This document shows positions 58,601-62,292 of a stretch of DNA of 64,000 nucleotides, one piece after another. The notes under the pieces are model-generated. The model was not told where the DNA came from and did not search any database. It saw only the letters and a list, made by a program, of their open reading frames with translations. Position 1 is the stretch's first letter. Every line of letters begins with the position of its first letter. Made by a program: the position numbers and the translations under genes. Source of the stretch: Anarhynchus alexandrinus (taxonomy: Eukaryota; Chordata; Aves; Charadriiformes; Charadriidae); assembly GCA_008711295.1 (NCBI GenBank), contig VUYV01000036.1:3355188-3419187 (forward strand), in the 5' to 3' direction.

Positions 58601-59854
58601 CAGTAGGTAGTAGGAACTTGCTGTGAAAATATTTTATCTTAGTCAATACATCCTCCAAGTGAATGGTATTACTATCCCCGTTTTGGCATTCCTAACATAA
58701 GAGAGGAAAAGGCCATCTCACGTACTTCTCCTGACCACACCAGCCACCGTCACGAGCACCTCGGACAAGGGAGCTACTGTTTCCTCTGGAAAAGATGACA
58801 GCTGAAACCAGAAACTCATTACCCACCTTCTGCTACCACCCAACTACACTTTGAGCAAAACATAAGTCTACCATGGCTACATGAATGAAAAAAAAAAACA
58901 TCTTACTATTGAAAAATGAGTCAGTTTTCATCACTTCAGATAGTGGCGAGAGAGGGCGGAATTAATCTTGCCTAATTTTAGTTGCTTGAACACTTTAAAA
59001 CCTGGCCAGATTATATTAAGGAACTCATTAATTTAATCTTTTTGTCAAAACTGAATTTTCTATGTTTGCTAATTTACAGTTCGCACAGATGCATTTCAAC
59101 CTTCATAATTTTGAGCTGCTCATTGTTATTGATTATCCATCAATCAAACATTTCCAGATTATTTCATCAGATATACAGTTCATTTGAGATCAGAATTTAA
59201 ACCCACTGGTTTTAGGGATGTTGAGACTAACAGATGTTTAAAAAAAAATAAAGACTCGGGTAAAATTTTTTTCCTGACACAAATACAGAATTCTTTGGAT
59301 CAGGTTTTCAAGATGAGCATCCAGGATTATAAATTCAGGATTCATATTCAACACACAATTCGATATTATACATTTTTTTACCAGTTAGCTTATTATGTAC
59401 TTTCACGGAACGTGCATTTCCAAATCCTTAAGAAGTCTGTGTATAAATACATTTTTATTTTAATATTTCTCAATTATTGCATTGCATAATTCTTTGAGCT
59501 CTAGTTAGCCCCCATAGTGTGTCTGAAATAGAGATGTAGGTATCAGCCATTCAAAAAAAAACACAAAACAAAGTTGTGTTCAAGTTTTATGATAGCTTGT
59601 GCTGATGCTGGAAGTCAGCTCCCAAGTCCTGTAATTACTCTTTACAAGCTGCAGTGCACTTGATCTGAAAACTCCTTGGCTTATTGGTCTGTAAATACAC
59701 TCATTTGAGAATGTGAAAATAGCTAAGATCACATACAAAATACATCATCTCATCAACACCAACCGACGAAAAGTTACAGAGAGTCAACATTTTCTGAGGA
59801 AGGAGGAAAGGAAAGAAATACTTACTACTGGAAGAACGAGAGTCCCAAAGGAAT
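4488..59854 (-). CDS. CD109: CD109 gene, 28 internal exons (partial at both ends)
   Basis: CD109 is a GPI-anchored cell-surface glycoprotein of the alpha-2-macroglobulin/complement family; in mammals it is a TGF-beta co-receptor that dampens signalling. Seen here: 28 exons with AG/GT borders join into one frame of 3661 nt without a stop, and translation follows human CD109 from the end of MG1 to the start of MG8. Landmarks are the MG2 start [12 protein letters not shown] (exon 2), the bait region (exons 15-16), thioester PYGCGEQ (exon 21), thioester-reactivity motif VLHSDL (exon 23) and the MG8 linker with a furin-like site (exon 28). N-glycosylation sequons occur in exons 2, 6, 7, 8, 9, 19 and 24. 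The signal peptide, first MG1 exons, C-terminal exons and GPI signal lie outside. Intact frame and conserved motifs indicate a working gene. A2M or A2ML1 is excluded by much closer identity to CD109. Exon numbers below count within this window; human numbering is probably +2. Confidence 0.97.
5612..5948 (+). mobile_element. CR1 LINE 3' fragment
   Basis: 3' end of a CR1: the block with GGCTGCCCAGGGAGGCTGTG, then TTGGACTGGATGATCTCTAG and a degenerate 8-bp tail (ATTCCATGATTCCGTG) up to about 5947. Similar in type to the copy at 26238. It lies directly against an older CR1-like relic. Confidence 0.9.
5949..7033 (+). mobile_element. Ancient CR1/L3-like LINE relic
   Basis: A heavily decayed LINE in plus orientation. 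Translated traces: [13 protein letters not shown] (6007-6050) for the usual DWRKANVTPIFK, then a decayed FADD-type active site (KFADYSNLF) near 6470-6505. The tail has the old-CR1 landmark of a CGGAATTCCTTC block (6743-6754), then ACACTGGGCTAGA and GACCCAACACAG near 6972-7013. It is much older than the other CR1 copies, of the kind common in turtles and crocodiles. Boundaries are approximate. Confidence 0.75.
7034..7395 (+). mobile_element. Second ancient CR1/L3-like fragment
   Basis: Begins CAAGAACTAGGGGA (7038-7051), then an AGAACTACTTGCCGCAAGAA block and a GTTTAGAAATATTTAAGAA block. It ends near CACTATGGGATATAGGATAA. This order repeats the 3' region of old CR1 elements and partly duplicates the relic just upstream. 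Called from remembered family layout; ends uncertain. Confidence 0.6.
8033..8070. repeat. 19-bp tandem duplication
   Basis: AGTTATAGGTTAGCAAGTC is followed at once by the same unit with one change (T to C at the tenth base). Confidence 0.9.
8888..9400 (-). mobile_element. CR1 LINE, 5'-truncated
   Basis: Minus orientation. The 3' tail at 8888-8907 has ATCATAAAATCATAGAATGG, then the classic GTTCCAACCCCCCTGCCATA. About 140 codons of ORF2 C-terminus remain open on the minus strand (8979-9407). Same strand as CD109. The 5' truncation point abuts a 20-bp tandem array. Confidence 0.95.
9401..9460. repeat. Three 20-bp tandem units at a CR1 5' junction
   Basis: Three consecutive 20-bp units sharing CATTTATAATGC: 9401-9420, 9421-9440 and 9441-9460. 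Units 1 and 3 differ only at the first and last bases; unit 2 is more diverged. They begin where CR1 sequence stops. Confidence 0.9.
11182..11195. repeat. (AC)7 microsatellite
   Basis: Seven uninterrupted AC units. Confidence 0.95.
11341..11366. repeat. 13-bp tandem duplication
   Basis: TTTATGGCACTGA followed by TTTATGGCACTGT. Confidence 0.9.
12759..12824 (-). CDS. CD109: CD109 exon 27 (CUB, 66 nt)
   Basis: 22 codons, phase 0 to 0: [18 protein letters not shown] then AVFQ, matching human LAVVQPTAVNISANGFGFAICQ. Only 83 bp from exon 26. Donor GTACGC. An 8.1 kb intron follows. Confidence 0.95.
12908..13063 (-). CDS. CD109: CD109 exon 26 (return to CUB)
   Basis: 52 codons, phase 0 to 0. [16 protein letters not shown], then [20 protein letters not shown], ending FLLQTKE. 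D(T)TVVALxALxxFA follows STQ across the exon border in all family members. Acceptor tctcaacag; donor GTACTG. Confidence 0.97.
13064..16074. other. CD109 intron 25 (3.0 kb)
   Basis: No repeat family or exon recognised. A plus-strand open stretch at 13933-14313 has no recognisable domain or splice context and is treated as chance. T-rich tract near 16000-16020. Confidence 0.65.
16075..16265 (-). CDS. CD109: CD109 exon 25 (end of thioester domain)
   Basis: Two bases complete Gly, then 63 codons. Contains [34 protein letters not shown] and [15 protein letters not shown]. The DIExAAYALL and RNxxGGFxSTQ motifs are family signatures. Donor GTAATA. Confidence 0.98.
16266..17364. other. CD109 intron 24 (1.1 kb)
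   Basis: Nothing recognised beyond a C-rich run near 16989-17004. Confidence 0.65.
17365..17530 (-). CDS. CD109: CD109 exon 24 (thioester domain)
   Basis: 55 codons plus one base: [40 protein letters not shown] and [13 protein letters not shown]. The NYTLALxTYAL helix is conserved. Acceptor catttgcag; donor GTATTG. Confidence 0.97.
17531..18067. other. CD109 intron 23 (0.5 kb)
   Basis: AT-rich; nothing recognised. Confidence 0.7.
18068..18296 (-). CDS. CD109: CD109 exon 23 (thioester domain, reactivity motif)
   Basis: One base completes Trp, then 76 codons. Contains [37 protein letters not shown] and [21 protein letters not shown] (18143-18160, His codon 18152-18154) corresponds to human VIHSEL, the hexapeptide that defines thioester reactivity; the His is kept. 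Donor GTATTG. Confidence 0.98.
19206..19680 (-). mobile_element. CR1 LINE, 5'-truncated
   Basis: Minus orientation, 3' end at ATCACAGAACCATAGAATGG, then the TTCCA and CAGCCTGGCCTTGAGCACC blocks typical of CR1. About 130 codons of ORF2 C-terminus are open (19244-19645). Ends at AACAGGTCCATG. Confidence 0.94.
19675..19706. repeat. 12-bp tandem repeat at a CR1 5' junction
   Basis: CCATGAAATGGA twice plus a partial third copy, starting in the last bases of the CR1 and running into the flank. Confidence 0.9.
20117..20198 (-). CDS. CD109: CD109 exon 22 (thioester domain)
   Basis: 82 nt: completes Gly, then [18 protein letters not shown] and NEDPSGST, ending in a split Trp. [18 protein letters not shown] is the family signature after the thioester. 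Acceptor ccacttcag; donor GTAAGT. Confidence 0.97.
20199..24321. other. CD109 intron 21 (4.1 kb)
   Basis: No repeat family recognised. 20220-20600 is richer in CpG than its surroundings (about a dozen CpG). A plus-strand open stretch at 22144-22407 has no recognisable domain. Confidence 0.6.
24322..24498 (-). CDS. CD109: CD109 exon 21, thioester exon (PYGCGEQ)
   Basis: Two bases complete Gly, then 58 codons plus one base, 177 nt in all. It reads [36 protein letters not shown] and [23 protein letters not shown] (24428-24448) is the internal Cys-Gln thioester site that lets the protein bond covalently to targets. The exon is frame-neutral (phase 1 to 1), and its donor GTCTGT is the weakest in the gene, the only one without a purine at +3. 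Confidence 0.98.
24499..25494. other. CD109 intron 20 (1.0 kb)
   Basis: AT-rich with an A14-type run near 24740; (AT)n near 25369-25378. Nothing else recognised. Confidence 0.65.
25495..25639 (-). CDS. CD109: CD109 exon 20 (CUB, entry to thioester domain)
   Basis: 48 codons plus one base: [20 protein letters not shown] and [20 protein letters not shown] then split Gly. The EGxExxYSQxxLLDL and GSERVQ motifs are conserved. Donor GTAAGG. Confidence 0.97.
25640..27184. other. CD109 intron 19 (1.5 kb)
   Basis: Holds the CR1 copy at 26238-26630; nothing else recognised. Confidence 0.7.
26238..26630 (+). mobile_element. CR1 LINE 3' fragment
   Basis: Plus orientation. Contains CTGTTCAGCCTGGAGAAGAG and GGCTCAGGGGGATCTCATCA, and ends CTCTGATTCTATGAT. 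More diverged than the CR1 copies at 8888 and 48594, with an internal T/A-rich change near 26440-26452. Confidence 0.92.
27185..27403 (-). CDS. CD109: CD109 exon 19 (MG7/CUB)
   Basis: 73 codons, phase 0 to 0. Contains [32 protein letters not shown] and [13 protein letters not shown], ending QKVLVK. This is one of the best-conserved stretches against human CD109. Sequon NAT. Donor GTAAAC. Confidence 0.98.
27545..27576. repeat. Four 8-bp ATATTAAA units
   Basis: Four perfect ATATTAAA copies. The motif TAAAGAGAAAGAT occurs just before and again just after the array, suggesting a local duplication. Confidence 0.9.
27657..27770 (-). CDS. CD109: CD109 exon 18 (MG7)
   Basis: 38 codons, phase 0 to 0: [20 protein letters not shown] then [18 protein letters not shown]. 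It contains the PFFxxLxLPYSVxRGE family signature. Acceptor ttttgcag; donor GTAAAA. Confidence 0.98.
27771..30538. other. CD109 intron 17 (2.8 kb)
   Basis: No repeat family or exon recognised; several overlapping short open stretches near 30066-30307 have no recognisable product. Confidence 0.6.
30539..30656 (-). CDS. CD109: CD109 exon 17 (A2M domain)
   Basis: One base completes a codon, then 39 codons: [20 protein letters not shown] then [19 protein letters not shown]. The VPDTITSW and GLGxTTxPVE motifs are classic for this domain. Donor GTACCG. Confidence 0.97.
30657..31407. other. CD109 intron 16 (0.75 kb)
   Basis: Nothing recognised. Confidence 0.65.
31408..31543 (-). CDS. CD109: CD109 exon 16 (bait region, start of A2M domain)
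   Basis: Two bases, 44 codons, two bases. The first ~28 residues ([23 protein letters not shown]) are the diverged bait-region equivalent. They are followed by the strongly conserved [15 protein letters not shown], which starts the A2M domain. Acceptor ttttgtag; donor GTATAA. Confidence 0.97.
31544..32084. other. CD109 intron 15 (0.54 kb)
   Basis: T-rich runs near 31700-31726; nothing else recognised. Confidence 0.65.
32085..32145 (-). CDS. CD109: CD109 exon 15 (start of bait region)
   Basis: 61 nt, 20 codons plus one base: [20 protein letters not shown] then a split codon. It corresponds to human ECGLWVLTDANLTKDYI. Identified by homology, phase and a clean GTAAGT donor. Acidic at its end. 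Confidence 0.93.
32146..32587. other. CD109 intron 14 (0.44 kb)
   Basis: Nothing recognised; A-rich run just before the exon 14 donor. Confidence 0.65.
32588..32662 (-). CDS. CD109: CD109 exon 14 (MG6)
   Basis: 25 codons, phase 0 to 0: [16 protein letters not shown] then VRGSFGVFQ, matching human VVHELELYNTGYYLGM and SFAVFQ. Donor GTATTT. Confidence 0.95.
32663..33416. other. CD109 intron 13 (0.75 kb)
   Basis: Nothing recognised. Confidence 0.65.
33417..33569 (-). CDS. CD109: CD109 exon 13 (MG6)
   Basis: 51 codons, phase 0 to 0: [20 protein letters not shown], then [16 protein letters not shown], ending SSDITEDS. The GLAVVDKS motif is the family signature of MG6 just before the bait region. 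Donor GTAAGT. Confidence 0.97.
33570..36559. other. CD109 intron 12 (3.0 kb)
   Basis: No repeat or exon I can name. 34480-34940 is less AT-rich than its surroundings and could be an old repeat I do not recognise. Confidence 0.55.
36560..36736 (-). CDS. CD109: CD109 exon 12 (MG5/MG6)
   Basis: 59 codons, phase 0 to 0. [11 protein letters not shown] then [20 protein letters not shown], ending [14 protein letters not shown]. The [16 protein letters not shown] block is the conserved end of MG5. Donor GTAACT. Confidence 0.97.
36737..38172. other. CD109 intron 11 (1.4 kb)
   Basis: 37677-37990 is GC-richer with overlapping open stretches in several frames, none with a recognisable domain. Confidence 0.55.
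38173..38235 (-). CDS. CD109: CD109 exon 11 (MG5, 63 nt)
   Basis: 21 codons, phase 0 to 0: [18 protein letters not shown] then HYL, matching human VGSPFELVVSGNKRLKELSYM. Separated from exon 10 by an intron of only 94 bp. Donor GTAAGT. Confidence 0.95.
38330..38431 (-). CDS. CD109: CD109 exon 10 (MG5)
   Basis: 34 codons, phase 0 to 0: [18 protein letters not shown] then [16 protein letters not shown]. The SPSxTYxQxKT block is CD109-specific. Acceptor tctcgcag; donor GTACAG. Confidence 0.96.
38432..38784. other. CD109 intron 9 (0.35 kb)
   Basis: Nothing recognised. Confidence 0.65.
38785..39024 (-). CDS. CD109: CD109 exon 9 (MG4)
   Basis: 80 codons, phase 0 to 0. Begins [18 protein letters not shown] (human VKVTRADGNQLTLEERRN) and ends [17 protein letters not shown] and NTKTLRVQ. 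Sequons NLT and NYT. Acceptor tgcttttag; donor GTATTG. Confidence 0.97.
39025..40719. other. CD109 intron 8 (1.7 kb)
   Basis: Contains the TA/TG microsatellite at 40297-40338; nothing else recognised. Confidence 0.65.
40297..40338. repeat. TA then (TG)7 microsatellite
   Basis: TATATATATAT at 40297-40307 and (TG)7 at 40325-40338, followed by imperfect TATGTATACACAC. Confidence 0.92.
40720..40829 (-). CDS. CD109: CD109 exon 8 (start of MG4)
   Basis: Two bases complete Gly, then 36 codons: [20 protein letters not shown] followed by [16 protein letters not shown]. The KPSLNF block opens MG4. Acceptor ttcaacag; donor GTAAGT; phase 0 out. Confidence 0.97.
40830..41715. other. CD109 intron 7 (0.9 kb)
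   Basis: Nothing recognised. Confidence 0.65.
41716..41851 (-). CDS. CD109: CD109 exon 7 (end of MG3)
   Basis: 45 codons plus one base. It starts [14 protein letters not shown] and ends [13 protein letters not shown], matching human INGSANFSF and VEILTTVTESVTG. The middle (roughly residues 17-33) is diverged. Two adjacent sequons, NGS and NVT. Donor GTATGT. Confidence 0.96.
41852..42822. other. CD109 intron 6 (1.0 kb)
   Basis: A 17-bp tandem duplication at 42134-42167; GC-richer stretch 42430-42540; nothing else recognised. Confidence 0.65.
42134..42167. repeat. 17-bp tandem duplication
   Basis: CTGAAGTCAGCCAACTG followed by CTGAAGTCAGCCAACAG, one mismatch. Confidence 0.92.
42823..42919 (-). 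CDS. CD109: CD109 exon 6 (MG3)
   Basis: One base completes Lys, then 32 codons: [20 protein letters not shown] ending [11 protein letters not shown]. YxYGKPVKG is the standard second-strand motif of MG3; NIT is a sequon. Acceptor gtgtttcag; donor GTGAGA. Confidence 0.97.
42920..45723. other. CD109 intron 5 (2.8 kb)
   Basis: Holds the solo LTR at 43062-43636; the remainder is AT-rich with nothing recognised. Confidence 0.7.
43062..43636 (+). mobile_element. Solo LTR of an avian endogenous retrovirus
   Basis: 575 bp bounded by perfect 11-bp inverted ends, TGTCATGGTTT and AAACCATGACA. A polyadenylation signal ATTAAA lies at 43506-43511 and a polypurine stretch near 43336-43362. No gag, pol or env coding is present, so it is a recombined single LTR. 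Flanking bases CATGG and CGGGG do not make a clean target duplication. From memory this LTR type is abundant in neoavian birds. Antisense to CD109. Confidence 0.88.
45724..45808 (-). CDS. CD109: CD109 exon 5 (MG3)
   Basis: 85 nt: completes the split Val, then [16 protein letters not shown] and [10 protein letters not shown], and ends two bases into a Lys codon. The VLPKFxVxxxxP block is the hallmark start of MG3 in this family. Polypyrimidine acceptor; donor GTAAGT. Confidence 0.97.
45809..46423. other. CD109 intron 4 (0.6 kb)
   Basis: Nothing recognised. Confidence 0.65.
46424..46463 (-). CDS. CD109: CD109 exon 4 (40 nt, MG2/MG3 linker)
   Basis: 13 codons plus 1 base: [13 protein letters not shown] followed by a split Val, matching human DQTYYQSFQVSEYV. 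Donor GTAAGT; acceptor preceded by a T-rich tract. Phase 0 in and 1 out agrees with both neighbours. Confidence 0.95.
47421..47680 (+). mobile_element. CR1 LINE 3' fragment, CR1-J-like
   Basis: 260-bp 3' end: TCAAGTTGCACCAGGGGAGG at its start, TTGGACTCGATGATCTTAAA, then ATTCTATGATCCTATGATTC repeats. Same subfamily as the copy at 177-1108. Confidence 0.95.
48594..49030 (-). mobile_element. CR1 LINE, 5'-truncated
   Basis: Minus orientation with tail ATCATAGAATCATAGAATGG, very similar to the copy at 8888-9400. CR1 similarity stops after CTCTGATCAT. ORF2 C-terminal codons are open, joined by chance to unrelated sequence upstream. Confidence 0.95.
52340..52700 (-). mobile_element. Ancient CR1/L3-like LINE relic
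   Basis: Old-CR1 landmarks in antisense order: AGAAGGAACCATTTAGCCTG (52356), then an AATGCATCTTCCTAAAAGAC block, CCAGTGATTAAGACCC, and AGACTGTAATCAA near 52671-52683. These follow the remembered 3' region of archaic CR1 elements. Strongly decayed. Confidence 0.62.
53790..54055 (-). mobile_element. Ancient CR1/L3-like LINE relic
   Basis: Antisense traces of the archaic CR1 3' region: CTACAGTTCAGTTATGCCAT, then TTCACCTGGTGCCTTCTAGC, then TTTGCCTTCTCCCCATTATT and CATGACCTGAGAGAC. Order and spacing match the family, with many substitutions. Could be part of the same insertion as 52340-52700. Confidence 0.6.
55694..55819 (-). CDS. CD109: CD109 exon 3 (rest of MG2)
   Basis: 42 codons, phase 0 to 0, acceptor tttctcctag, donor GTGAGT. 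It encodes [20 protein letters not shown] and ends [12 protein letters not shown], the GDWS core of MG2, closely matching the human segment. A 9.2 kb intron follows, the longest in the window. Confidence 0.97.
55962..56192 (-). CDS. CD109: CD109 exon 2 (end of MG1, start of MG2)
   Basis: 77 codons, phase 0 at both ends, donor GTAAGT. The first part closes MG1 ([16 protein letters not shown], sequon NRT). The second opens MG2 with the family signature [16 protein letters not shown] and [19 protein letters not shown], nearly identical to human CD109. It follows a 3.6 kb intron. Confidence 0.97.
56193..59825. other. CD109 intron 1 of window (3.6 kb)
   Basis: (AC)7 at 56475-56488. No repeat family or exon recognised in the remainder. 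Confidence 0.65.
56475..56488. repeat. (AC)7 microsatellite
   Basis: Seven uninterrupted AC units. Confidence 0.95.
59826..59854 (-). CDS. CD109: CD109 exon 1 of window (29-nt micro-exon, MG1)
   Basis: A 29-nt exon with 2 leading bases, then SFGTLVLPV, matching human SFKTLTLPS in MG1. The acceptor is ttattcag and the donor is a full consensus GTAAGT. It leaves phase 0, which fits the next exon starting LPLNSAS. It is too short to be found by ORF length; it is called from homology and phase. The preceding MG1 exon was not found to the right. Confidence 0.85.
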
Positions 59855-61560
59855 CTGAATAAAAAAGAAAAAATACCACACTGTCAGAAATCTTATAAAA
59901 ACTTACCAAAACATCAACATTATCAGGTTAATTAGAAGACCAGTGCTCCTCCCCCATTCCCACACTGCCCCTAACACCCACTGGACAACGAATTCCCTTG
60001 ATGTGGCTACTCTGGAGCTCATGGCACATGGACTGTCCAGTCAACACACATGCAATGGCTGCGACCGGCTGGCCAGCACGCTTATCGGCCAGCTGACTGC
60101 TGCCAAACATCGTCTGGACACGAAACTAAAAAATAAACAGCCTGGAGTAAGTGCTGCATTAGTCAGTATTGACATACTGTGTTTATACTTCATTCAACAT
60201 CTCATTCCCCGCATTTACTCCTCCCACCTCCTGTGAAGGCCACTGTCTGCCATCATTAGGCTATGGGATAAGCAGCTCATTTCCACAGACACAGGGAGCA
60301 CGAAGGAAGGATGCAGGTGGACAACCCCAATAACACCCAGCCCCATCCAAGGGAAGCACTCAGCCCATCACACACTCATCACCACAAGCCCAGAGGCGCA
60401 CCAGCAGGAGGGAACCCCAATACCCCAGTCAGAGACACGATGCCCCCACCATCAGGCTACCAGATTCAGGAACTCCCTAACAAACCCTATTGTCCCAAAT
60501 CTGCTAAAAGAACCAGACAGTCCAGTAAAACAGAAATGCAGTGCTCCATTTAAATAATGGTCTGACGGTGCCAGCGGTGTCCCAGCTGGGAGCTACCTGA
60601 ACAAGAAGGGTATGGTTTGGCCCTACAGTCCTTGAGAATGACCCCCCTCTTAAGTACCACTTCCCTAAGACCAAAGCATCCCCCTGCTTCTGCAAAGAAG
60701 TTGAATCCGCAACTCCTTCACATGTAAGAGAAACCCAGGATATTTCGTATTAATCTCCTCTGCAGTTTAGTAGGCAAATACTCTTTGTACTAATTTTTGT
60801 CAAGATTAACAACTTTTCTAGATGGAATCAAAAAAAAGGAAAAGACTTTAAACTACACATTATTAGAGAAAGGCAAAACGGCAAAAAACTGCCTTAATCC
60901 TGGCCATTCCCTCTAGTGGTAACCTCCTACCTGCTGGTTTCACTGATACGAAACCAAAGCCGGCAATGTGGCAGTATGTCTATGCCGAGACATTACCTCT
61001 ATGGCAATCTAAAGCTGCTTCTTCACTGGGCACTGGCTCTCAGCCTCCTCTTCACCAGATACACCCACTGCACCTCTTCCTTCCTCACACGGTTGATGAA
61101 GATGTACGATAACTTTTGCGGGGCTACAAAATTATGAATTCTAGTCTACAGCAACATTACTTCTCTGTTTGGTGGGACATCCGTGTTCTTCACTCAAACA
61201 TTTTCCTTTGCACTCACATGGACTGAAACACCTTTACAATCTATTTAATCCTCTACTCCACCTAAGTTATTATTTTCCATTGATTCAGCAGCTCAGATAA
61301 AGACTAAAATTTTCAAAACCATTCACAGGATTTACCACCCTTAAGCAGAAGAGCACACAGAATTAATCATCTTCACTGCATTACATCACCATGGGAGTAA
61401 GTATGTGGGTTAATATAACTTATTATTTTAACTATTTTAGATAGTGTGGCCTCAAATACTTTTAGAATCCAAATAAATGTCCTGTTAAGCTCCTGGATAT
61501 CATTACATTACAAAGCCATAAGTGCTACAGCTTTTATTTTAATTATGTAATGTATTTTAG

Positions 61561-61640
61561 AATAGCATAGAATAGCACAGAATAGCACAGAATAGCACAG
61601 AATAGCACAGAATAGCACAGAATAGCACAGAATAGCACAG
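61561..61640. repeat. Eight 10-bp units at a CR1 3' tail
   Basis: Seven perfect AATAGCACAG units (61571-61640) preceded by AATAGCATAG (61561-61570). It forms the 3' tail of the CR1-Y-like element. Confidence 0.96.
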
Positions 61641-62292
61641 AACTGAACTATTTCACTTAGAAGGGACCAACAATGATCTTCTAGTCCAACTGCCTGACCA
61701 CTTCAGAGCTCACCAAGTTAAAGCATGTTATTAAGGGCATTGTCCAAATGCCTCTTAAACACTGACAAGCTTGGGGCATCTCTAGGAAGATGTTCTTCTC
61801 TAGAAAGCCTGTTCCAGTGTTTGACCACCCTCTCAGTAAAGAAATGCTTCCTAGTGTCCAGTCTAAACCTCTCCTGGCACAGCTTTGAACCATTCCCATG
61901 TGTCCTATCCCTGGGTACCAGGGAGAAGAGATCAGCACCCCCCCTCTCCACTTCGCCTCCTCAGGAAGCTGTGGAGAGCAATGAGGTCACCCCTCAGCCT
62001 CCTTTTCTCCAGACTAGACAAGCCCGAAGTCCTTGGCCGCTCCTCACAGGACATTCCTTCCAGCCCTTTCACCAGCTTTGTTGCCTTCCACTGGACGCAT
62101 TCAGGGACCTTCACACCCTTCTTAAATTGTGGGGCCCAAAACTGCACACAGTACTCAAGGTGAGGCTGCACCAATGCTAAATATATCAGGATAATCGCCT
62201 CTCTTGACCAGCTGGTTATACTGTGTTTGTGGCATCCCAGGATGCGGGTTGCCCTCTTGGCTGCCAGGCCACACTGCTGACTCATATTAGCT
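61561..62292 (-). mobile_element. CR1-Y-like LINE, 5'-truncated
   Basis: Minus orientation. Contains AGTCCAACTGCCTGACCACT, TTAAAGCATGTTATTAAGGG and GCCTGTTCCAGTGTTTGACC, diagnostic of the CR1-Y branch rather than the ATTCTATG-tailed one. ORF2 C-terminus is open for 117 codons on the minus strand (61932-62285) and continues in another frame. The 3' tail is a 10-bp tandem array. Confidence 0.92.
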
